Below are positions 8,078-13,674 of a DNA stretch of 13,674 nucleotides, piece by piece. Below the pieces are notes generated by a model. That model did not search any database. It saw only the letters and a list, made by a program, of their open reading frames with translations, and was not told where the DNA came from. A program made the position numbers and the translations under genes. Position 1 is the stretch's first letter. Each line of letters starts with the position of its first letter. The stretch is from an uncultured Thalassolituus sp. (GTDB taxonomy: Bacteria; Pseudomonadota; Gammaproteobacteria; Pseudomonadales; Oceanobacteraceae): the NCBI GenBank assembly GCA_913054055.1, contig CAJXIT010000054.1, positions 1 through 13,674 on the forward strand, read 5' to 3'.

Positions 8078-8123
8078 TAAAAAATAACAAGAATAGGTTC
8101 GCCTGCGGTACGTGGTAAGTAAA

Positions 8124-9677
8124 ATGAAAAAATACATTCTATCAATTGATAATGGTACTCAAAGTGTCAGAGCCTTGCTTTTCGATTTAAATGGCGAATT
8201 GGTTGCAAAAGGTAAGGTTGAAATTGAGCCTTACTTTTCGAAATACCCTGGTTGGGCAGAGCAAGACCCTGACCTTTATTGGAATAGTTTGGGGTTAGCA
8301 TGTGAACAGTTGTGGGCAAATACAGATGTTAGCCCAGATCAAGTGGCTGGTGTAGGGTTAACGACGCAGCGTGGTACTGTAATCAATGTAGATGAGAATG
8401 GTCAGGCTTTAAGGCCGGCAATTACTTGGTTGGACCAACGTCAGGCAGAAATTGAAAAACCAATCGGTGGTTTATGGGGCGTTTTGTTTAAATGTTTAGG
8501 CTTGCGTCATGTTGTTGAAGGGTTTCAGAAAAAAGCACAGGCCCCTTGGTTGGCTCAAAACCAACCTGAGATTTGGAAAAAGACCCATAAATTTTTACTA
8601 TTGAGTGGTTACCTTACTCATAGATTAACAGGAGAGTTTAAAGATTCTGTGGGTTGTACGGTTGGATATTTGCCGTTTGATTATAAAAAACACACATGGG
8701 CCAGTAAGCTAGATTGGAAATGGCAGGTGGTTAGTATGAAAGACGAAATGCTACCTGAGTTGGTTAAACCCGGTGAAACATTGGGTCGTATTCATGACGC
8801 CGCCGCACAGCATTTGGGTGTGCCTGCAGGTCTGCCACTCATTGCAGCTGCTTCAGATAAAGCCTGTGAAGTTATTGGCAGTGGCGGGGTTGATCCTCAT
8901 ATCGGTTGTTTAAGTTATGGAACAACCGCCACGATCAATACCACCACTAAAAAGTATGTTGAACCTGTCATGTTTATTCCGCCTTACCCCGCGGCTATTC
9001 CTGATTCTTATAATACAGAAGTGATGATTTACCGTGGATTTTGGATGGTCAGTTGGTTTAAAAAACAATTTGGCCTTAAAGAGCAACAAGTTGCTTCTGA
9101 GAAAGGTTTGGCTCCAGAGGCTTTATTTGATGAGCTTGTGAACTCGGTTCCTGCTGGTTCTATGGGTTTGATGTTGCAGCCGTACTGGTCTCCAGGTACT
9201 CGTGTGCCAGGGCCTGAAGCAAAAGGGGCGGTGATAGGTTTTGGAGATGTACATACACGAGCGCATTTATATCGTTCGATTCTAGAAGGGTTGGCGTATG
9301 GGCTGCGTGAAGGGAAGGAAAAAATTGAAAAGCGTAGCGGGACTAAAATCACGAAACTTCGTATAAGTGGTGGTGGTAGTCAGAGTGATGCAGCCATGCA
9401 ATTAACCGCTGATATCTTTGGCTTACCAGCAGAAAGGCCGAGTACCTATGAAACCTCTGGATTAGGTGCTGCTATCAATGTGGCGGTAGGATTGGGTCTT
9501 TATGATAATTATGATGTGGCGATTCAAAAAATGACCAGTGTTGGTGATGTGTTCGAGCCTGATTATCAAACATCAAAACTGTATGAACAGTTGTATCAGA
9601 ATGTGTACTTGAAAATGTATAAGCGCCTTCAGCCTTTGTATAAGCAAATCAAAGAAATTACAGGCTACCCTAAGTAG
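8124..9677 (+). CDS. FGGY-family carbohydrate kinase
   Basis: FGGY kinases transfer phosphate from ATP to sugars or polyols in the cytoplasm. From ATG 8124 the protein has 517 residues. The N-terminal FGGY domain holds phosphate motif 1, SIDNGTQSVRALLFD (about 7-21), GLTTQRGTVINVD (about 78-90) and WLDQR (102-106). The likely catalytic base is Asp245 in ASDKACEVIGSGG. The C-terminal domain carries PYWSPGTRVPGP (about 353-364), LEGLAYGLREG, and LRISGGGSQSDA (about 413-424). The protein keeps the Arg of the glycerol kinase QRE motif but has Gly in place of Glu, so glycerol is not assured as substrate. Xylulose, other polyols or a triose are alternatives. An in-frame GTG at 8112 would add four residues; ATG 8124 with GGTAAG upstream is preferred. 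The gene begins 66 nt after the GlpD-like stop and closes the operon. Confidence 0.85.
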   Translation: MKKYILSIDNGTQSVRALLFDLNGELVAKGKVEIEPYFSKYPGWAEQDPDLYWNSLGLACEQLWANTDVSPDQVAGVGLTTQRGTVINVDENGQALRPAITWLDQRQAEIEKPIGGLWGVLFKCLGLRHVVEGFQKKAQAPWLAQNQPEIWKKTHKFLLLSGYLTHRLTGEFKDSVGCTVGYLPFDYKKHTWASKLDWKWQVVSMKDEMLPELVKPGETLGRIHDAAAQHLGVPAGLPLIAAASDKACEVIGSGGVDPHIGCLSYGTTATINTTTKKYVEPVMFIPPYPAAIPDSYNTEVMIYRGFWMVSWFKKQFGLKEQQVASEKGLAPEALFDELVNSVPAGSMGLMLQPYWSPGTRVPGPEAKGAVIGFGDVHTRAHLYRSILEGLAYGLREGKEKIEKRSGTKITKLRISGGGSQSDAAMQLTADIFGLPAERPSTYETSGLGAAINVAVGLGLYDNYDVAIQKMTSVGDVFEPDYQTSKLYEQLYQNVYLKMYKRLQPLYKQIKEITGYPK

Positions 9678-9692
9678 GGTAGCCAATTGGCT
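9663..9692. terminator. hairpin at the junction of the convergent kinase and chemoreceptor genes
   Basis: GGCTACCC (9663-9670) and GGGTAGCC (9677-9684) form a perfect 8-bp stem with loop TAAGTA that contains the kinase TAG stop. An overlapping 12-bp palindrome AGCCAATTGGCT (9681-9692) offers a competing fold. There is no U-tract on the + strand. On the - strand the stem is followed by a moderately U-rich stretch (TGTAATTTCTTTG). It probably acts as a shared terminator for the two convergent genes. Confidence 0.5.
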
Positions 9693-9717
9693 GGGAAAGG
9701 GATTTAGGCTGTAACGT

Positions 9718-11628
9718 TTATAGCTTAAAGTTACCCACCAATGAAGAAAGTTTGCTAGATGTTTGATTTAAACTGGTGCATTTTTCGCTAATAGTTTTTG
9801 TCTGCTCGGCTGTGTTATCAGACATATCTTTTATTACTATCATGTGATTGTTGAGTTCTTCAACCACCGAGCTTTGCTCTTCCGTGGCTGTTGCAACCTG
9901 GGTGCTTATGTCGCTAATCGAGTTAATCGCTGATGTGATTTTCTCTAAAGACTTGCCTGCAATGTCAGCATTTTGAACGGCATCACTTGCGGTTTCGATG
10001 CCTGAATTCATTGCGCTAACGGCGTCTTTTGCACCCCCTTGAAGTTTTTGTATCATATTATTGATTTCTTCGGTGCTTTCTTGTGTTCTTTGGGCAAGTG
10101 TTCTCACCTCATCTGCAACCACTGCGAATCCTCGGCCTTGTTCTCCAGCGCGTGCGGCTTCAATTGCTGCGTTTAAGGCGAGCAAGTTGGTTTGTTCAGA
10201 AATACCTCGTATTACTTCTAGTACCGTACTGATTTCGCCAACATCTTCCGCAAGTGTTTGAATCACTTCTGATGCACTTTGTACCTTTTCAAAAACACTG
10301 TTGATACCGGAGACTGTTTTGTTAACAACGGCTTGTCCTTCATTCGTGTCTTGAAACGCATGTTTCGCTGCATCTGCAGTATCATGAGCATTTTTCGAAA
10401 TTTCTTGTACAGTAGCGCCCATTTCATTGATGGCGGCAGCAACCATGTCGACGCTTTGTTGTTGGTTTTCGGTGTTCTTTTTTGTTGAGTTGGAAGCTTC
10501 TGATAATTCAATTACTGAATCATTTACTCTTAATGAGTTACGAGACCCTGAAGAATCAAGTACGTGTAATTGTGAAATGAAATTATTGAAAGACTTGGCA
10601 AGTTTACCCACTTCATCTCCTGTTAATACCGGCATGGTTTTCGTTAGGTCCGCATCCCCTGAAGATATTGTATTGAGCATTCTTGCAGCTTGGGCTACAG
10701 GCTTTGCGACCCCCATGGCCACCCATAAGCCTACTGCTATTAAAAGCGCAGCAACAATAAAGTTCAGAATGACAAGCTTTAAAGAGGAGGCGTTGATTGG
10801 TCCGTAGAGTTCAGCCGTTGGGATTTCCGCCACAATGAACCAATTCAAAGAAGGTATAAATTGTGCCGCGATAATGGCATCTTTATTTGAGTGGGTTTCT
10901 AAAACTTGAACAGTTTTCTTGTCGAGTAGTTCTAGTGTCAGGTTTTCCCCTAAGTAGTTATTGAGTTCTTTGTCGGTGTTTGTGTTGTCGGGGTGAATCT
11001 TAATTATGCCATTTGGATCGACAATATACACAAAGCCATTTTCACCAATCTTATAATTGCTAATGAGCTTTACAATTTGCGTGACTCCCATGCCAATACC
11101 TGTGATGCTTTTGTTGTCAGGCGTTCGGTAGTTTATAAATAACGCGGCTTTTTTGAGTTTTGCATCTATATCAATATCAAGAGAATAGGTCTTGTTACTG
11201 TTAATGAAATTGTAAAACCATTTGTCGTTGCTTGGAGAGATTTGACGGCTGACCCCTTGGGGGGTGTAGTAGTTATTGGTGGTGCCGGATACGATGAAAG
11301 ATGTGATTGCATTATTTTCGCTTTGCATAACGGATAAATAATTCGTTATGTCGTTTATTTGTTCAGACGGCTCACCATTATTTAACCAATGATTGGTGAA
11401 GTGGTTTTGTGACATGGCTTTTGAAATAGACAGAGGGATGTTGATTTCTTTTTCAATGGCGTTGGCAATGCTGCTTAATGTAGCTGGGACTTCTTGTATT
11501 TGAATCCGGCCCATAACCATGTCTCTCATGGCATTATTACTAATCAGGGTGGATATGATTAGGCTTAAAAGTAGGGCGCCTCCTATCACGATGGATAATT
11601 TATGGCGTATGGCGAGTTCGTTCCACAT
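9718..11628 (-). CDS. methyl-accepting chemotaxis protein with Cache-type sensor domain
   Basis: This is an inner-membrane chemoreceptor that senses periplasmic ligands and controls CheA through CheW. From the ATG at 11628 it has 636 residues. The start MWNELAIRHKLS leads into transmembrane segment 1 (about 12-33). The large periplasmic region (about 34-285) looks like a double Cache domain, with DKWFYNFI, INYRTPD and GFVYIVDPNG segments. Transmembrane segment 2 (LVILNFIVAALLIAVGLWVA) is followed by a HAMP domain (about 310-365). The cytoplasmic signalling domain has the near-invariant hairpin tip QTNLLALNAAIEAARAGEQG, then GRGFAVVADEVRTLAQR. No C-terminal CheR/CheB-docking pentapeptide is visible; the protein ends in VGNFKL. 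An in-frame ATG at 11688 would add 20 polar residues but lacks a ribosome binding site. The arginine expected in the amino-acid-binding dCache motif seems absent, so the ligand is unknown. The gene stands alone, without che genes nearby. Confidence 0.93.
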   Translation of the reverse strand: MWNELAIRHKLSIVIGGALLLSLIISTLISNNAMRDMVMGRIQIQEVPATLSSIANAIEKEINIPLSISKAMSQNHFTNHWLNNGEPSEQINDITNYLSVMQSENNAITSFIVSGTTNNYYTPQGVSRQISPSNDKWFYNFINSNKTYSLDIDIDAKLKKAALFINYRTPDNKSITGIGMGVTQIVKLISNYKIGENGFVYIVDPNGIIKIHPDNTNTDKELNNYLGENLTLELLDKKTVQVLETHSNKDAIIAAQFIPSLNWFIVAEIPTAELYGPINASSLKLVILNFIVAALLIAVGLWVAMGVAKPVAQAARMLNTISSGDADLTKTMPVLTGDEVGKLAKSFNNFISQLHVLDSSGSRNSLRVNDSVIELSEASNSTKKNTENQQQSVDMVAAAINEMGATVQEISKNAHDTADAAKHAFQDTNEGQAVVNKTVSGINSVFEKVQSASEVIQTLAEDVGEISTVLEVIRGISEQTNLLALNAAIEAARAGEQGRGFAVVADEVRTLAQRTQESTEEINNMIQKLQGGAKDAVSAMNSGIETASDAVQNADIAGKSLEKITSAINSISDISTQVATATEEQSSVVEELNNHMIVIKDMSDNTAEQTKTISEKCTSLNQTSSKLSSLVGNFKL

Positions 11629-11634
11629 TGTGGG

Positions 11635-11638
11635 CTCC
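11635..11638 (-). promoter_or_regulatory. ribosome binding site that decides the chemoreceptor start
   Basis: On the - strand GGAG, in the context TTTTGGAG, lies 6 nt before the ATG at 11628. The alternative upstream ATG at 11688 is preceded by CATCTGTTAATA, with no Shine-Dalgarno match. The downstream start also gives the MWxxLxIRxKL opening usual in chemoreceptors. Confidence 0.6.
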
Positions 11639-11705
11639 AAAACTGAATCTTTGCTATTAAGTGTAGGCGCCGGATGTGATTTATCCATTATTAACAGATG
11701 AGTGG

Positions 11706-11727
11706 AAGAGGCCCAGTTGGGCCTCTT
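11706..11727. terminator. stem-loop between leuA and the chemoreceptor gene, probable leuA terminator
   Basis: AAGAGGCCC and GGGCCTCTT form a perfect 9-bp GC-rich stem with a 4-nt loop (AGTT on the + strand). It starts 8 nt after the leuA stop codon in the - strand direction of transcription. On the - strand the stem is followed by CCACTC after two U, so the U-tract is poor. On the + strand it is followed by TTA, giving a run of four T at the 3' side. Position argues for leuA termination, and sequence polarity fits the + strand slightly better. Confidence 0.65.
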
Positions 11728-11735
11728 TTAAAGGG

Positions 11736-13403
11736 TTATGCTGCTTTTTTCTTGGTATTTTTCATGAACTGATTAACCCCTGCTAAAATGCTTAGCATGC
11801 TGGCTTTCAGGGAGTCAGAATCACTGACGGCCGCAACGTATTTCTGGTTGTTGATATTCATGTGTGTAAGTGCCAATGCGTTCGCGTCACTATGCTTACC
11901 TAGTGAAGCTATTTCAAATTGCTTGATGTCAATTTCAATGTCATAGGACTTGGCTAGTGCCTTACAAAATGCATCTATGGCGCCTTTTCCGCTCGCTTCA
12001 ATAATGATGGATTGATTGTTCTCATTGATGGTCGCTTTAACTACTTCACTGTCTAGATCGTTTGTAACGGAATAATTGGATAAAGATACTTCTGGTGTAT
12101 TTGGATTAAAAGCATCCTGGAAAATCTCTAAGATCTTTTCTCCGGTTACTTCGCAAGCGTGTGTTTCAGTGTAGCTTTGCACGGCTTGGCTGACTTCAAT
12201 TTGCATCCATCTTGGTAATTGAATGCCAAATTCATTTTCCAATATATAAGCAACGCCGCCTTTTCCGCTTTGACTATTTACGCGTATAACGCTCTGATAA
12301 TCACGGCCTATATCACTTGGGTTAATTGGCAAGTAAGCCACATCCCAGTGGGCTTTAGAGGTTTGTTGGGCTAAGCATTTCTTTACGGCATCTCGGTGTG
12401 AGCCGCTGAAAGCGGTGTAAACTAAATCTCCCATCCAAGGGTGTCGTGCATGTGTCGGTATGTTTGTGCATTGCTCAACTGTATTTGTAATACGAGGTGC
12501 ATCTGACAAATCTAATTCAGGATCGATGCCTTGGCTGTATAAATTCATGCCCATAGTGATAATGTCCATGTTGCCGGTACGTTCACCGTTACCCATTAAT
12601 GTGCCTTCAATTCGATCTGCTCCAGCTAAAATTGCCATTTCAGCAGCGGCTACGGCGCATCCGCGATCATTGTGGGTGTGAATGCTGATCACCACGTTAT
12701 TACGGCTGTTAATGCTTTCACAAAAAGTTTCCACTTGGTCTGCAAATACATTTGGGCCTGCACACTCTACTGTTGCAGGTAAGTTGATAATGCATTTATT
12801 GTTTAATGTTGGCTGCCAAATTTCTATGACGGCATTGCAAACATCAATGGCAAAATCCACTTCCGTACTTGAAAAGCTTTCAGGACTATATTGAAAGGCC
12901 CATTTGGTATCTGCATGCAAGCTGGCGCAAGACATAACTTTTTTAGCGCCGTGTTCTGCGATTTCAATAATGCCTTGCTTGTCTAGGTTAAATACCTTTT
13001 CTCGCTGAACAGGGGAGGTTGAATTATAGACATGCACAATGGCTTGTTTGGGTCCCTTTAAAGACTCAAACGTTCTTTCAATCAAGCTATCTCGTGCTTG
13101 AACCAATACCTGTATGGTGACGTCGTCAGGGATTTTGTTGTCCTCGATTAAGTTGCGGACGAAATCAAAGTCGGTTTGAGAGGCGCTAGGAAATCCAACT
13201 TCAATTTCTTTGAAGCCCATATCCACTAATAAGTCCCACATTAATAGCTTTTGCTCAACATTCATGGGTTCGATAAGAGCTTGGTTTCCATCGCGTAAAT
13301 CCACAGAGCACCATGAGGGAGCTGATGTGATGGTGTTACTAGGCCATTGGCGATTAGGCTTGATTATGGCGGGCATCGGGCGATATTTAGTGTGGTCAAA
13401 CAT
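11736..13403 (-). CDS. leuA: 2-isopropylmalate synthase (long Pseudomonas-type LeuA)
   Basis: LeuA condenses 2-ketoisovalerate with acetyl-CoA to 2-isopropylmalate, the first committed and leucine-inhibited step of leucine synthesis in the cytoplasm. The 555-residue length and DGNQ (rather than DGEQ) signature fit the long type found in Pseudomonas and actinobacteria. The N-terminal TIM barrel has SVDLRDGNQALIEPM (33-47), VGFPSASQTDFDFV (69-82), the metal-binding HTHNDRG (242-248) and GNGERTGN (271-278). The linker contains SGKGGVAY (379-386). The C-terminal leucine-sensing domain covers about 440-545, and the protein ends in a lysine-rich tail (NTKKKAA). On the - strand AAGAGA lies about 6 nt before the start codon. 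It appears monocistronic, with a GC-rich hairpin after its stop and a structured leader upstream. Confidence 0.97.
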   Translation of the reverse strand: MFDHTKYRPMPAIIKPNRQWPSNTITSAPSWCSVDLRDGNQALIEPMNVEQKLLMWDLLVDMGFKEIEVGFPSASQTDFDFVRNLIEDNKIPDDVTIQVLVQARDSLIERTFESLKGPKQAIVHVYNSTSPVQREKVFNLDKQGIIEIAEHGAKKVMSCASLHADTKWAFQYSPESFSSTEVDFAIDVCNAVIEIWQPTLNNKCIINLPATVECAGPNVFADQVETFCESINSRNNVVISIHTHNDRGCAVAAAEMAILAGADRIEGTLMGNGERTGNMDIITMGMNLYSQGIDPELDLSDAPRITNTVEQCTNIPTHARHPWMGDLVYTAFSGSHRDAVKKCLAQQTSKAHWDVAYLPINPSDIGRDYQSVIRVNSQSGKGGVAYILENEFGIQLPRWMQIEVSQAVQSYTETHACEVTGEKILEIFQDAFNPNTPEVSLSNYSVTNDLDSEVVKATINENNQSIIIEASGKGAIDAFCKALAKSYDIEIDIKQFEIASLGKHSDANALALTHMNINNQKYVAAVSDSDSLKASMLSILAGVNQFMKNTKKKAA

Positions 13404-13447
13404 AGCGTTCTCTTATCTATGGCTGTGTGTCAGTTAAGCTGTACTTG

Positions 13448-13472
13448 CACTAGGTGCTTGTGGCGCCTAGTG
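13448..13472 (-). promoter_or_regulatory. leuA leader hairpin 2
   Basis: On the - strand CACTAGG and CCTAGTG pair over 7 bp. After one C-A mismatch two more G-C pairs close a CACAA loop. The apex GCCACAAGC (+ strand 13456-13464) is identical to that of the neighbouring hairpin. The 3' arm could instead form a small GCAC-CTA-GTGC stem (13447-13457). It sits about 45 nt before the leuA start codon. Confidence 0.5.
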
Positions 13473-13479
13473 GCCGGTC

Positions 13480-13496
13480 TTGAGCTTGTGGCTCAA
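13480..13496 (-). promoter_or_regulatory. leuA leader hairpin 1
   Basis: On the - strand TTGAGC-CACAA-GCTCAA forms a perfect 6-bp stem with a 5-nt loop. It lies just downstream of the presumed transcription start and 7 nt upstream of hairpin 2. No U-tract follows it, so it is not an intrinsic terminator. Confidence 0.5.
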
Positions 13497-13516
13497 TTGG
13501 CTGATCAAGTTCGATA

Positions 13517-13522
13517 ATTATA
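13517..13522 (-). promoter_or_regulatory. candidate -10 box of the leuA promoter
   Basis: TATAAT is a perfect sigma-70 -10 hexamer on the - strand, 114 nt before the leuA start. A TTGCAA hexamer lies upstream at a spacing of 22 nt, too far for a normal -35, and no better -35 is seen at 16-18 nt. Transcription from here would include both leader hairpins. The rest of the upstream stretch to 13674 is AT-rich and shows no supported gene. Confidence 0.5.
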
Positions 13523-13611
13523 GGCTTTGTTTTAAGGTGTTTGGTTGCAAATATTGCATTGAATATGCATTATTGGGGGTAAATATTCTAATTTTTAATA
13601 ATAAATTGGTG

Positions 13612-13626
13612 ATATTACTCTAATAT
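13612..13626. repeat. AT-rich inverted repeat upstream of leuA
   Basis: ATATTA-CTC-TAATAT is a perfect 6-3-6 inverted repeat, about 90 bp upstream of the candidate -10 box. It could be a binding site for a regulator such as an LysR- or Lrp-type protein. In such AT-rich DNA chance occurrence is also plausible. Confidence 0.3.
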
Positions 13627-13674
13627 TTGTTCTATGTTGAAATGATTATTGGTTTTGATTTTTTGAAGTGGTGT

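Noticed and set aside
6421..8123. Similar short stretches GAATTAGGCTCCGCC and GAATAGGTTCGCC before the GlpD-like and kinase genes
   Set aside because: The match is short and gapped with no symmetry. It may be chance or a shared translation context and cannot be supported as a repeat.
10427..10807. Long open frame of 126 codons on the + strand inside the chemoreceptor gene
   Set aside because: It is antisense to the conserved HAMP and signalling region, has no family resemblance, and its openness follows from the codon pattern of the real gene.
11629..11688. N-terminal extension of the chemoreceptor from ATG 11688 (20 extra residues)
   Set aside because: There is no ribosome binding site before 11688, while GGAG lies 6 nt before 11628 and the shorter protein has the usual chemoreceptor N-terminus. 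A start at 11688 is not excluded.
13210..13437. Open frame of 75 codons on the + strand over the leuA start
   Set aside because: It is a shadow of the well-conserved LeuA N-terminus, without a supported ribosome binding site or recognisable product.
13404..13510. Leucine leader peptide and attenuator upstream of leuA
   Set aside because: Short frames such as VQVQLN carry at most one Leu codon, and no U-tract terminator was found, so classical attenuation is not supported.
1..13674. tRNA, rRNA, CRISPR array, insertion sequence, phage or attachment site
   Set aside because: No transposase or integrase product, no regularly spaced repeats and no tRNA-like cloverleaf were noticed. Nearly all of the sequence is explained by ordinary genes.

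Overview
The window looks like a chromosomal segment of a low-to-moderate GC marine-type gammaproteobacterium, probably near Oceanospirillales/Pseudomonadales (for example Bermanella- or Oleispira-like). The support is the gene order pabC-mltG-tmk-holB-pilZ, a PilZ that closely matches the Pseudomonas type, and a long (about 555 aa) Pseudomonas-style LeuA. The genus is inference. No mobile element, tRNA, rRNA or CRISPR array was seen.

Layout. (1) Positions 1-3527, + strand: a compact housekeeping run. It holds the 3' part of pabC (folate precursor), mltG (murein transglycosylase), tmk (dTMP kinase), holB (DNA polymerase III delta prime) and pilZ (type IV pilus factor). The first four overlap or nearly touch, so they are probably cotranscribed. 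(2) Positions 3546-9677: an accessory module. An AraC-family regulator on the - strand is divergent from a + strand operon of three enzymes: an FAD oxidase of the alkyl-dihydroxyacetonephosphate synthase (AGPS) family, a GlpD-family glycerol-3-phosphate dehydrogenase and an FGGY carbohydrate kinase. The 178-bp divergent promoter holds a strong 23-bp dyad. (3) Positions 9718-11628, - strand: a Cache-HAMP chemoreceptor. (4) Positions 11736-13403, - strand: leuA, the first committed step of leucine synthesis. (5) Positions 13404-13674: the leuA upstream region, with a consensus -10 box, two tandem hairpins sharing an identical 9-nt apex, and an AT-rich upstream segment.

How the genes could work together. 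The most interesting unit is the AraC / AGPS-like / GlpD-like / FGGY kinase module. A kinase could make a glycerol- or triose-type phosphate, the GlpD-like flavoenzyme could oxidise glycerol-3-phosphate to dihydroxyacetone phosphate, and the AGPS-like enzyme acts on (acyl)-dihydroxyacetone phosphate. That suggests formation or breakdown of ether-type glycerolipids, or a dedicated glycerol-phosphate route. The substrates are not proven by sequence. No acyl-DHAP acyltransferase or fatty alcohol enzyme lies in the window.
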